A DNA stretch of 20,587 bases from Ignavibacteria bacterium (GTDB lineage: Bacteria; Bacteroidota; Ignavibacteria; Ignavibacteriales; Melioribacteraceae). Positions 1 through 7,759 of this stretch are shown one piece after another; position 1 is the first letter of the stretch; every line of letters starts with the position of its first letter. The stretch lies in the NCBI GenBank assembly GCA_027347805.1, contig DAIEQP010000325.1, forward strand, positions 1 through 20,587, in the 5' to 3' direction. The notes under the pieces were generated by a model. The model did not search any database. It saw nothing but the letters and a program-made list of their open reading frames with translations, and had not been told where the DNA came from. The translations under genes were made by a program, and so were the position numbers.

Positions 1-32
1 AAAAGTGTGAGCTTGCGTTTTAGTTCTGCCAT
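1..32 (-). CDS. possible 5' end of a gene cut by the window edge
   Basis: An ATG on the minus strand at position 32 opens a frame that stays open to the window edge and reads MAELKRKLTL, with a next codon starting TT. The string L-K-R-x-L-x-L resembles the start of APC-family amino-acid permeases; the complete permease in this window has K-R-E-L-G-L-F-D at the same place. Only ten residues are visible and no clear ribosome binding site precedes the ATG, so both the gene and the family are guesses. The preceding gene on the same strand ends 84 bases upstream. Confidence 0.25.
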   Translation of the reverse strand, partial: MAELKRKLTL

Positions 33-75
33 TAAATAATCTTAAAAGAGTTTTTGTTACTGCTTTCCGATTTTA

Positions 76-108
76 CAGTGATCACTTAAAATGATTTTTG
101 ATCACAGT
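76..108. repeat. imperfect inverted repeat with two TGATCA cores
   Basis: Two ten-base arms, ACAGTGATCA (75-84) and TGATCACAGT (99-108), are inverted copies with one mismatch and a 14-base A/T-rich spacer. The left arm also contains the perfect palindrome GTGATCAC. The element sits between the stop of the 68-residue gene and the possible start at 32. No T-run follows on the minus strand, so an intrinsic terminator is unlikely; an operator is possible but unproven. Confidence 0.35.
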
Positions 109-116
109 ATAAATTA

Positions 117-323
117 TTATGAAAGTGGTTCCCCGATTATATTATCTTCATCTGGTAAGGATTCATAATTAACATTTCTACTCATTTCATCTTCGTAGAA
201 ACTTACGCGTAGTTCGGTTGAATCTCCCTCATTAACAACTTGTAATTTAAAACCCCAGTTATTAGGATTCGCGGATTGAATAACATTCTGCTTCGCAGTT
301 GAGTCAAGTGTTATTTGTAGCAT
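117..323 (-). CDS. small hypothetical protein, 68 aa
   Basis: This is an unrecognised small protein of 68 residues with no signal peptide, no cysteine and no membrane segment. It begins MLQITLDSTAKQ and ends in an acidic, flexible-looking stretch (roughly residues 45-65, rich in D, E and N). The opening ITLDSTAK followed by a FKLQVV strand faintly recalls the A-type iron-sulfur carrier (HesB) fold, but the metal-binding cysteines of that family are absent, so the name is not used. A purine-rich AAGGG lies only one base from the ATG, which is closer than ideal. It lies on the same strand as its upstream neighbours, 156 bp beyond the next gene, across a strong A/T tract. It may be real, but coding status rests on an open frame and plausible amino-acid composition only. 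Confidence 0.45.
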   Translation of the reverse strand: MLQITLDSTAKQNVIQSANPNNWGFKLQVVNEGDSTELRVSFYEDEMSRNVNYESLPDEDNIIGEPLS

Positions 324-410
324 GCCCTTATAATTTAATGTGGTGAAGTTTGATTCTAGGTTGAACGCAACATATTAAAAATGAAATACTAATCCAATTA
401 TTATTAGCAC

Positions 411-443
411 AAAAAAAATATTTTTTCAAAAAAATTTTTTTTT
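411..443. other. homopolymeric A/T tracts in an intergenic region
   Basis: Within the 156-bp gap between the two small genes there is a run of eight A (411-418), then TA, six T (421-426), C, seven A (428-434) and nine T (435-443). Such phased A/T tracts are known to bend DNA. On the minus strand the A9-T7 block can fold on itself and is followed by further T-runs, so a weak GC-free terminator for the 78-residue gene or an UP-like promoter element for the 68-residue gene are both possible. Neither can be decided from sequence. Confidence 0.4.
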
Positions 444-479
444 CTTGTATTTGTTAAAAGATTTATTAAGAGGATTTAT

Positions 480-716
480 TTATTTCATTTTAATAATTAT
501 TTCGTGATCGGTTTTTTTGTTTTCTTCCCCGGGAATAAAAAAATGTAAAGAATCATCAATAAGTTCCGCACCAGAAACACTTCCAATCATTACCTGATTA
601 ATAAGCGCAATTTCATAATACTTGTTCTCTTCTACTTCGCAATTAATATAAAGTTCATCGTTCAAAATTTTCTGTGAAATAATTTTTGGCATCTCTGCAA
701 TAATTTCCGAATACAT
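480..716 (-). CDS. hypothetical protein, 78 aa
   Basis: An unrecognised 78-residue protein, probably cytoplasmic since there is no signal peptide or membrane span. The sequence alternates hydrophobic and charged residues (YINCEVEENKYYEIALIN, then LHFFIPGEENKK), suggesting a small mostly beta-strand domain. The start is supported by GGAG five bases before the ATG. It follows the exported HTH-like gene on the same strand with a gap of about 209 bp, so it may be transcribed separately or as a distal member of the same unit. No function is proposed. Confidence 0.6.
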   Translation of the reverse strand: MYSEIIAEMPKIISQKILNDELYINCEVEENKYYEIALINQVMIGSVSGAELIDDSLHFFIPGEENKKTDHEIIIKMK

Positions 717-925
717 TTTGGCTCCAATTTTATTTTACTTTATAACTAAACAAGTCAATAACTATTTTTATATCATCCACATTATTATTAAATCAATCAC
801 TATGCCATTTAAAAGAGCCGTTTATCAAATCATTTTCATGTTTTTTAAAAATCCGGAGGAAATGTTCGGTTATTTTTACAAGAAATTATTTCAGCCTGAG
901 AGTTATAACTTAACTGAAGGTATTG

Positions 926-1495
926 TTAGTTTTCCAAATATTTTCTTAGCTCATTTCCACTTATGAAATATTTGTCCCCAATTTTTTTCCCTTTAAGTTC
1001 CCCTTTTTCAATCATTAGAATTATATCATCCGCCTTAAGATTGAGCTTTTTTGCTACTTCATCGCAAGAGTAAATATCTATTCCATTACTTTCAAATGAA
1101 GGCATGGATTTAATATTTACATCCCTGTTTTTAGGAGTTAAATAAATGTTATAAGAAAACTTTGGATCAGTTGAATAATCCAAAGTTGTAATATTATAAT
1201 CGGAATAATCTGTGTGCTTAATTTTTATTGCGATTGATTTAACTTCGTAATTCCCGTTCTGAAATTCTCCTTTCAATTCCACAATCCCAGTTGTATCGGT
1301 AATCATCGAAAACAATTTTTCTTTATCGGCATCGAATATATAACTCGTTGCTTTATAGTTAACCTGAACAACCACAGAAGCTTTATCTACCGGATTTCCA
1401 TTAATATTTTTGATTATTATTTTCTGTGCATAAACAACATTAACGCAGACAATTAGCGCCAAAAATATTATGCAATTAATTTTTATCTTCATCAT
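926..1495 (-). CDS. exported protein with C-terminal excisionase-type helix-turn-helix
   Basis: A 189-residue protein with three parts. Residues 1-23 form a signal peptide (MMKIKINCIIFLALIVCVNV, cleavage likely after VYA). Residues 24-125 form a beta-rich region beginning KIIIKNINGNPVDKASV, which resembles the carboxypeptidase-regulatory/Ig-like domains common in exported Bacteroidota proteins. Residues 140-189 match the pattern of the excisionase/MerR-like HTH_17 domain: IYSCDEVAKKLNL, then IEKGELKGKKIGDKYFISG and NELRKYLEN. That domain normally binds DNA in the cytoplasm, so its presence in an exported protein is odd; it could serve as a protein-binding module instead. The gene starts 6 bp after the GH3 stop with no good ribosome binding site, implying translational coupling. 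Either of two adjacent ATGs could be the start. Signal peptide and HTH-like pattern are clear by eye; function is unknown. Confidence 0.75.
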   Translation of the reverse strand: MMKIKINCIIFLALIVCVNVVYAQKIIIKNINGNPVDKASVVVQVNYKATSYIFDADKEKLFSMITDTTGIVELKGEFQNGNYEVKSIAIKIKHTDYSDYNITTLDYSTDPKFSYNIYLTPKNRDVNIKSMPSFESNGIDIYSCDEVAKKLNLKADDIILMIEKGELKGKKIGDKYFISGNELRKYLEN

Positions 1496-1501
1496 GATTA
1501 T

Positions 1502-4081
1502 TTATTGAAGAGTAATTTTTATTTCTTTCATTTCAAGTTCATTCGATGATGGCCCAATCATTAATGTATATTCACCTTTTTCCGAAGTAAAGCCGTTTCC
1601 GGGTTTAAACGTTTCCAATAATTTTGAATTAATCTCAAACTCTACAGTTTTGGTCTGCAAAGGATTGATAGAAACTCTTTCAAATCCCTTCAAAGATTTA
1701 ATTGCATCATTGTGAATCAATCCCTTTCCTTTCAAATATAATTGCACAACTTCTTCCCCCTTCATATTGCCGGTATTCTTAATATCAATCTTTAGTTTGG
1801 CACTTTCGTTAGCCTTTATAACATTCCGGCTTAGTTTTATATTATCATATTTAAAAGTTGTATAGCTTAATCCAAATCCAAAAGGAAACAAAACTTCCCT
1901 ATCAAAATATCTGTAAGTTCTGCCCTTCATATTGTAGTCATTAAAATCGGGCAACTGATTTATTGATTTATAGAATGTAACCGGTAATCTTCCAGAAGGA
2001 TTATAATCGCCGAATATTACATCAGCAATTGCATCACCGGCAGCCTGGCCGCCATACCATGATTCAATAATAGAGTTGAGATTTTCTTCTTCCCAATTTA
2101 TACTTAATGCACTTCCATTTAAAAGAACCAGCACAACAGGTTTGCCCAACGAAGAAATCTTTTTAATTAGGTTCGTTTGTATTGATGGTAAATCCAAAGT
2201 CAGTCTGTCGCCACCGGCAAAACCGGGAACAGGAACTTTCATTTCTTCACCCTCAAGTCTGGGCGAAAGCCCCATAAACATTATCGCGGCATCACTTTTC
2301 TTTACTGCGGCAATTGCACGCTCTTCCAAATTATCTTGAGGAATATTCCAGTAAAGTTTCATCTGCGCATAACCGGATGATGAATAAAACTCAACTTGAA
2401 TTTTGTATGGTTTGCCAGCCTCAAGTTTTACTTCTTTATAAGTATGATTTGGATGATGGCCGTGATAAAACTTAACAAACACAGAATCATCTAATGAAAT
2501 TTTAAATCCGTTAAATCCGTAACCGCCAAGTTTATATAACCCTGTTTTAGGGGGAACCAGATAACCACTCCACCTTGCGCTTCTTTCTGACTTATCAGAT
2601 GTGTTTTTCTCTTTTGAAATCCACTTGAAATTAATTTGCTCATCAATTTTACTTGATGGTTTTCCAGTAAAATCAATTGATGTAAAATATTCAGCATTCA
2701 AGCCATGATTTTTTTTATCAGCAGTTGTATAAAGATAAGCACCAGAAATAACGTCTAACGAAGGCATGTTTTCTGCAACATCACATCCGCGTTCATAGGT
2801 TATCTTAACTTTTGAGCCAAGTTTATTTTTGATTCCCTGCAAAGGTGTTATTGGATTTGAAGGAGTTCCATTATAATTTCCAAGTAAAACATCTTCATCA
2901 TCAGCATTTGGTCCTATAACCGTAATCGAAGAAATATTTTTTTTCAGCGGCAGCAAATGTTTTGTGTTTTTCAAAAGCACAATTGATTTTCTTGCAGCTT
3001 CGAGTGCAACTTTATGATTTTCCTTTGAATCCAGAATGCTAAAAGGAATTTTTGTAAACGGCACAGAATCATCCGGATCGAACATTCCAAGTTTGAATCT
3101 GGCCTCAAACAATCTCTTTAATGATTTATTTAATTCTTCTTCCTTTATTAATCCTTTCTGTACAGCTTCAAATAATTTCACATAACTATCACCGCATTCC
3201 AAATCGGTCCCGGCGCGAACAGCAAGAGCAGATGCTGAAGCTGCATCTGGTGCTTCTTTATGAAATTGGTAGATGTCCGAAATTGCCCAGCAGTCAGAAA
3301 CAACATAACCTTTAAATCCCCATTCATTTCTTAAAATATTTTCCATCAGAGGATCGTTAGAACAGCATGCTTTATTTCTTAAACTATTATATGCGCACAT
3401 TATTGATTGAACATTAGCATCTTGAACAGCAGTTTTAAATGCAGCCAGATATGTTTCGTTTAAATCGTAATCGCTTACTTCTGCATTAAATGAATGTCTA
3501 TCGGGTTCAGGCCCGCTGTGAACAGCAAAATGTTTTGCTGTTGCAATTGTCTTAAAATACTTTGGATCATTTCCCTGTAAACCTTTTATAAACTGTACTG
3601 CTAGCTGACCTGTTAGAAATGGATCTTCACCGTACGTTTCCATTCCCCTTCCCCATCTTGGATCGCGAAAGATATTTATGTTCGGAGACCAAAATGTTAA
3701 ACCCTGATAAATTCCATGTTGGTTACGCTTTAATGCATCATGATATTTTGCCCTTGCTTCATCTGAAATTACAGTTGCTACTTTAAACATCAGGTCTCTA
3801 TCCCACATTGCAGCAAGACCAATTGCCTGAGGAAAAACCGTTGCCAATCCGTTTCTTGCAACTCCATGAAGGCATTCATTCCACCAGTTGTATTGAGGAA
3901 TTCCAAGTCTATCAATTGCCGGGGCATCATATTTCATCTGAGAAATTTTTTCTGCTAGAGTCATGCTGTTGATTAAATAATCAACTCTTTCTTCAACAGA
4001 TAGAGAAGTATTGAAGTGTTTTAATTTCGGCTGAGCAATCAAACTTAATGCGACAAAAAAAAGCAAAATACATTTTTTCAT
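1502..4081 (-). CDS. secreted GH3 beta-glycosidase (beta-xylosidase/beta-glucosidase type) with PA14 insert
   Basis: This 859-residue glycoside hydrolase family 3 enzyme should remove terminal beta-linked sugars from oligosaccharides in the periplasm or outside the cell. A signal peptide occupies about residues 1-16. The (beta/alpha)8 domain carries NWWNECLHGVA (65-75), SPNINIFRDPRWGRGMETYG (132-151) and KHF (183-185); the catalytic nucleophile is expected to be Asp263 in GYVVSDCWA. The C-terminal alpha/beta sandwich is split by a PA14 domain at about 458-580 (starting GLNAEYF). The likely acid/base is Glu610 in the LEGEE motif, followed by GGDRLTLDLP. A fibronectin-III-like domain ends the protein (GEEVVQLYLKG, LKGFERV). 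The NIFRDPRWGRGMETYGEDP string is typical of the beta-xylosidase branch, but PA14-containing relatives include beta-glucosidases, so the substrate is open. It follows the peptidase gene by 79 bp; GGA lies eight bases before the ATG. Confidence 0.93.
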   Translation of the reverse strand: MKKCILLFFVALSLIAQPKLKHFNTSLSVEERVDYLINSMTLAEKISQMKYDAPAIDRLGIPQYNWWNECLHGVARNGLATVFPQAIGLAAMWDRDLMFKVATVISDEARAKYHDALKRNQHGIYQGLTFWSPNINIFRDPRWGRGMETYGEDPFLTGQLAVQFIKGLQGNDPKYFKTIATAKHFAVHSGPEPDRHSFNAEVSDYDLNETYLAAFKTAVQDANVQSIMCAYNSLRNKACCSNDPLMENILRNEWGFKGYVVSDCWAISDIYQFHKEAPDAASASALAVRAGTDLECGDSYVKLFEAVQKGLIKEEELNKSLKRLFEARFKLGMFDPDDSVPFTKIPFSILDSKENHKVALEAARKSIVLLKNTKHLLPLKKNISSITVIGPNADDEDVLLGNYNGTPSNPITPLQGIKNKLGSKVKITYERGCDVAENMPSLDVISGAYLYTTADKKNHGLNAEYFTSIDFTGKPSSKIDEQINFKWISKEKNTSDKSERSARWSGYLVPPKTGLYKLGGYGFNGFKISLDDSVFVKFYHGHHPNHTYKEVKLEAGKPYKIQVEFYSSSGYAQMKLYWNIPQDNLEERAIAAVKKSDAAIMFMGLSPRLEGEEMKVPVPGFAGGDRLTLDLPSIQTNLIKKISSLGKPVVLVLLNGSALSINWEEENLNSIIESWYGGQAAGDAIADVIFGDYNPSGRLPVTFYKSINQLPDFNDYNMKGRTYRYFDREVLFPFGFGLSYTTFKYDNIKLSRNVIKANESAKLKIDIKNTGNMKGEEVVQLYLKGKGLIHNDAIKSLKGFERVSINPLQTKTVEFEINSKLLETFKPGNGFTSEKGEYTLMIGPSSNELEMKEIKITLQ

Positions 4082-4160
4082 TTTCGTAATCCGGTTATTC
4101 AGTTATTCAATTCATTTGTAAATATACCAAGAGTTCAATAAAAATTATCTCTCTTATTTA

Positions 4161-6407
4161 CTATTTCCCGCCAGCCGGCAGATTTTCATTTAAATATCTT
4201 GTAAGCAAATTAAACAAATGAAGCGTAGTTCCTTCTCCTTCATAAATTCCATGCGAACGATTTGGATATGCCATCATTGTAAATGGCTTATTATACTTGA
4301 TCAATTCATTAATCACAGTTTCAGCATTTTGATAGTGCACATTATCATCGCCGGTGCCATGAACAATAAGTAATTTTCCTTTAAGATTTTTTGCCTGCTT
4401 GGCGGCAGAACCGAGTTCATAAGCATCGTTATCGTTTGACGGTAACCCCATATAACGTTCCTGATAAATTGTATCATAAAATTTTTCATCGCCAACAGCT
4501 GCCACTGCCATACCCATTTTATAAAGATCCGGGTAACGGAACAAAGCATTAAGAGTTGCAGTTCCGCCGCCGCTCCATCCCCAAACTCCTACTCGGCTTG
4601 TATCGAGATAAGCATATTCTTGTAAAATTGATTTCGCTGCTTCAGCCTGGTCAGAAGAATTTAATCTTCCTAATTTTTTGTAGATGCATTTTCTAAACTC
4701 TCTTCCGCGCGGGGCCGGTGTCCCGCGGTTATCAACACTTATAACAACATAACCCTGCTGAGTTAACATTGTGTGCCACAGAAAATCACCGCCCCATCTA
4801 TCCATTACAGTTTGAGATGCTGGTTCGGTATAAACAAGAAATAATACAGGATATTTTTTTGCGGGATCAAAATTGTACGGTTTCATCATCCATCCGTCAA
4901 GCTGAACTCCGTTTCCAATATTTACCTTTATAAATTCAGTCGGGGATTTTTTTAGCACTGAAATTGTTTCTTTTAGTTTTTTGTTTTCAACAACTTTTTT
5001 GATAATGCTGTGATCGGACAGCTTAACAATATTTGTAGTTGACGGCTGATCGAAAGAAGAATATGTATGGATTGCATATTTCCCGCCTTCCGATACCTGG
5101 TAGGAATTTACTCCGGCAAATTCTTTAGGGGTTATTTTTTCCAGTTTTCCTTTACCATCAAGAGTTGTTCTGTAAAGATATCGCTGTGCAGCGTTTTCCG
5201 GCGAGGCAATAAAATAAACAAGACCGTTTTTTTCATCAATTGTTTGAATACTGATTACATCATAGTTGCCGGGTGTAACAAGTTTTACAGATTTTCCGTC
5301 CCGAGATATTCTATAAAGATGTCTCCAGCCGTCTCGTTCGCTCATCCATGTAAATTCCTTCCCTTTATTAAGCATATGCAAATCATCGTCAACATCAATC
5401 CATGCAGAATCTTTTTCAACAAAAATCGATTTTACATTCCCTGTTTTTGCCTCGCCTAGCATAATATCATTTTCGTTTTGAAGTCTATTAAGATGCTGAA
5501 AAATTATTTCGTCAGAATTATCGGCCCAGTCCATTCGTGCTATATAATTGTTTCTCGGGTCGCCGGGAACTTTCATCCAAACAGTTTCACCTCCATCTGC
5601 ATTAACAACGCCAACCCTGCATGATGAATTTGTCGTACCAACTTTTGGATATTGAACAGGAATTATTTTTGAGTAAATCGAATCAGTATTGTTGATCATA
5701 TAAAATTCACCAACGCCGGAAGCATCCAGCTGCCAGTAAGCAATCGATTTTCCATCGGGGCTCCAGCGGAATCCATCTCGAAGATCCAATTCCTCCTCAT
5801 AAACCCAATCAAAAGTTCCATTGATAACTGTTTTTGAGCCATCTGATGTTAACTGAATGATTTTTCCATCTGCTAGATTTTCTACAAAAATGTTATGCTC
5901 GCATACATAAGCAACTTTGCTTTCATCCGGGGAAAATTTTGCAAACATTAAAGTAGACGGCTTTGCACTTCCGCCAAGTTTCTGAAGTTTTTTTGATTTA
6001 AGATCCAGAACATAATAATCACCCTTTGTATTGTAACGCCAAACACGCGCTGTGTTTGTAAAAATCAAAAGTTTATTTCTGTTTGCAGACCAGATATAGT
6101 TATTAATCGAAACCGGTTTTGTTTTTCCTTCTGGGATAAGAAGTTTAGCTGAAACTAAAACTTCGCGGCTGCCGGTCTCAGTTTCATAACGAACTATGTC
6201 CCTTCCGCCTTCCACTTCCTTCGAGGGTTCAATAACAGTATAATATTTTCCTTCATCAATCCAGCGCGATTGGGAAAATCTTTCGCCAGAAAATTCACTG
6301 CTGTTAAAAATCCTATCTATTGTTAAAAGAGATTTATCACCGGTTTGAGCAAAACAAACGGGCAAAAAGGTTAATAAGAAAAGTAAAAACCATTTAGAAG
6401 ATTTCAT
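4161..6407 (-). CDS. secreted S9B prolyl peptidase, dipeptidyl-peptidase IV family
   Basis: A 748-residue serine peptidase of the DPP4 type, expected to remove N-terminal X-Pro or X-Ala dipeptides from peptides in the periplasm. Residues 1-20 are a signal peptide (ends VCFA). An N-terminal beta-propeller (about 30-490) contains FDWVYEEELDLRDGFRWSPD, whose glutamate pair (within E204-E206) holds the free amino end of the substrate in DPP4 enzymes. The alpha/beta hydrolase domain carries the nucleophile Ser612 in GWSGGG, the acid Asp687 or Asp688 in GTGDDNVH, and His719 in NRSHGIY. VDNRGTPAPRGREF is also typical of S9 enzymes. The length equals the family norm. GAGG lies seven bases before the ATG. 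It is the first gene of a minus-strand run with the GH3 gene, and the tRNA-Arg lies 75 bp upstream on the same strand. Confidence 0.94.
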   Translation of the reverse strand: MKSSKWFLLFLLTFLPVCFAQTGDKSLLTIDRIFNSSEFSGERFSQSRWIDEGKYYTVIEPSKEVEGGRDIVRYETETGSREVLVSAKLLIPEGKTKPVSINNYIWSANRNKLLIFTNTARVWRYNTKGDYYVLDLKSKKLQKLGGSAKPSTLMFAKFSPDESKVAYVCEHNIFVENLADGKIIQLTSDGSKTVINGTFDWVYEEELDLRDGFRWSPDGKSIAYWQLDASGVGEFYMINNTDSIYSKIIPVQYPKVGTTNSSCRVGVVNADGGETVWMKVPGDPRNNYIARMDWADNSDEIIFQHLNRLQNENDIMLGEAKTGNVKSIFVEKDSAWIDVDDDLHMLNKGKEFTWMSERDGWRHLYRISRDGKSVKLVTPGNYDVISIQTIDEKNGLVYFIASPENAAQRYLYRTTLDGKGKLEKITPKEFAGVNSYQVSEGGKYAIHTYSSFDQPSTTNIVKLSDHSIIKKVVENKKLKETISVLKKSPTEFIKVNIGNGVQLDGWMMKPYNFDPAKKYPVLFLVYTEPASQTVMDRWGGDFLWHTMLTQQGYVVISVDNRGTPAPRGREFRKCIYKKLGRLNSSDQAEAAKSILQEYAYLDTSRVGVWGWSGGGTATLNALFRYPDLYKMGMAVAAVGDEKFYDTIYQERYMGLPSNDNDAYELGSAAKQAKNLKGKLLIVHGTGDDNVHYQNAETVINELIKYNKPFTMMAYPNRSHGIYEGEGTTLHLFNLLTRYLNENLPAGGK

Positions 6408-6481
6408 TTAAGCCTCGGCAAGATAAATTAAATGGGAGAATATTTTTGAGAAGAATTAGTATCATTCACAAATTGTTTTTG

Positions 6482-6554
6482 TACCCCCGGCAGGACTCGA
6501 ACCTGCGCACATGGCTCCGGAGGCCAACGCTCTGATCCACTGAGCTACGGGGGC
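6482..6554 (-). tRNA. tRNA-Arg (anticodon CCG)
   Basis: Read on the minus strand, the 73 bases fold as a tRNA. The acceptor arms are GCCCCCG and CGGGGGT (one G-U pair), the D arm is GCTC/GAGC, the anticodon arm is TTGGC/GCCAT around the loop CTCCGGA, and the T arm is GCAGG/CCTGC around TTCGAGT. The anticodon is CCG, reading the arginine codon CGG. Discriminator base is A. The 3' CCA is not encoded (the next bases are CAA), so it must be added afterwards. The first pair of the anticodon stem (T27-T43) is a mismatch. Confidence 0.95.
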
Positions 6555-6743
6555 TTCAAAATTAAATTCTATTTCACACAGGCCAAAAAATATAAAGAAT
6601 TTTTGCCTTTATCAGTAAAATTGAAAAAAGATTTTGTTGAAGGAACAAAAATAATTTTCGATAATAGAAGTAGTAAAAATATCTGCTTTCGTATAAAAAA
6701 AAATATTTACTATCTTTTCATAAAATAAATATTAGGTGAAGTT
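6555..6743. other. intergenic region between the tRNA and the acidic-tail gene
   Basis: This A/T-rich stretch separates the minus-strand tRNA from the plus-strand gene at 6744, so it must hold promoters for both directions. A TATCTTTT string at about 6711-6718 is near the Bacteroidota -7 consensus (TAnnTTTG) but not exact, and no convincing partner was found. No ORF, hairpin or repeat stands out. Confidence 0.4.
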
Positions 6744-7283
6744 ATGTCTGCTTCTATGAAAAAAATTGCGACTGATGTTGTAGCTTCTCTTAAAAAATTG
6801 CCTTCTCCCGAAAAGGACAAAAAAACTTTTTGGGACTTCATGAAAGAACAACTTTATTCCGATTCAACCTGGGATCAAAAAGATCTTAAAGTAATTGAAA
6901 AGGAAATAGATAAAAAGCTTTCCGCTCTTGATAAAACCGAGTTGACCCAGTTGTGGGAAGGGACAGATGCCGGAATGGATAAACTTGATGACGGTAAAAA
7001 AGTTGATGTAGCCGAAATGAAAGAAGATCTTACCGGTGAAATTCTGGGCCAGGTTATGGATAGAATGGATGACAACTACTCAGGCGGAAGTTATTACCAG
7101 CAAAGCGCAAGTTATTACGCCGACGAAAAAGAAGCCGGCGGAGTTAAGAAGAAAAGTGACGAGGAAGAGGAGCCTGATTCAGAAAAGGAACCGAAAGATA
7201 TTGGAGATGAAGATATCGATATGGATGACGAAGATTTGTTTAACGATGAGGATTTTGAAGATGAAGAAGATGATCGTTATTAG
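6744..7283 (+). CDS. hypothetical protein with long acidic C-terminal tail, 179 aa
   Basis: An unrecognised protein without signal peptide or membrane span. Residues 1-110 look helical and highly charged (KKIATDVVASLKKLPS, VIEKEIDKKLSALDKTEL, VAEMKEDLTGEILGQVMDRM). Residues 113-125 form a Ser/Tyr/Gln-rich linker (GGSYYQQSASYY). From about 134 to the end the chain is dominated by Glu and Asp, including runs such as DEEEEPDSEKEP and DEDFEDEEDD, which suggests a disordered tail that binds cations or basic partners. An AGGTGA ribosome binding site lies six bases before the ATG. The 3' end overlaps the next gene by 23 bp, so the two are probably coupled. Function unknown. Confidence 0.75.
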   Translation: MSASMKKIATDVVASLKKLPSPEKDKKTFWDFMKEQLYSDSTWDQKDLKVIEKEIDKKLSALDKTELTQLWEGTDAGMDKLDDGKKVDVAEMKEDLTGEILGQVMDRMDDNYSGGSYYQQSASYYADEKEAGGVKKKSDEEEEPDSEKEPKDIGDEDIDMDDEDLFNDEDFEDEEDDRY

Positions 7284-7683
7284 TTTTTTCTTTTTCACTT
7301 TTATAATCTATGCACAGACATCAAACAAAACTGAAGGTGTCAAAGAATCGAATCTGAATTTTTCAACTTTCTTTAACCCGGAAACTTTTTTATTCAAGCC
7401 GACGCTTGAGAACAATTTTGACCTCACAAACCTGGATACAAGCTTTTTAAATGATTCATCATCCATAATGATGGGAACCAGAATGCAGCTTGCAGATTTT
7501 TACAATAAACCATTCGAAGATTCCCGAAATAGTCTGCTGAATCCAATGTATCAATCATATATGGATTCACAAAAAAATAAATGGATTAAGCAAATTCTGG
7601 GAGCCGTTCAGGTTGGCGCCGTAGGAATTTTAGCTTACCAGCACATAAAAAAGTACGGCTTATTCAAGAAAAAAGATGATTAG
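7261..7683 (+). CDS. small exported protein with C-terminal hydrophobic segment, 140 aa
   Basis: The true start is judged to be the ATG at 7261, giving MKKMIVISFFFFTFIIYAQ, a good signal peptide. GAGG lies nine bases upstream, inside the preceding gene. The same frame is open further upstream (to 7036), but that part overlaps the acidic-tail gene and is very basic, as expected of a shadow. The mature part has N/F/T-rich segments and the motif MMGTRMQLADFYNKPFEDSR. Near the C-terminus WIKQILGAVQVGAVGILAYQ may be a membrane helix, followed by a charged tail (KKYGLFKKKDD). The protein is therefore likely anchored in the inner membrane and facing the periplasm. The family is not recognised. It overlaps the upstream gene by 23 bp and so is likely in one transcript with it. 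Confidence 0.72.
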   Translation: MKKMIVISFFFFTFIIYAQTSNKTEGVKESNLNFSTFFNPETFLFKPTLENNFDLTNLDTSFLNDSSSIMMGTRMQLADFYNKPFEDSRNSLLNPMYQSYMDSQKNKWIKQILGAVQVGAVGILAYQHIKKYGLFKKKDD

Positions 7684-7759
7684 TAATTGTTTCTGATGCT
7701 GTAACTTCCTGCTCTTAACATAGTCTAAACTGCTGTAAATATTTCCCTGGAGTTTATAA

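Noticed and set aside
117..323. Assignment of the 68-residue protein to the HesB/IscA iron-sulfur carrier family
   Set aside because: The opening residues faintly fit, but the conserved cysteines are absent, so the resemblance is too weak to name.
718..966. Plus-strand open frame of 82 codons, rich in F, I and Y
   Set aside because: There is no ribosome binding site before either ATG, the composition is that of random AT-rich DNA, and its 3' end runs into the well-supported minus-strand exported gene.
7036..7260. Upstream extension of the small exported protein's frame
   Set aside because: It overlaps the acidic-tail gene, is extremely basic as expected of its shadow frame, and would hide the clear signal peptide that starts at 7261.
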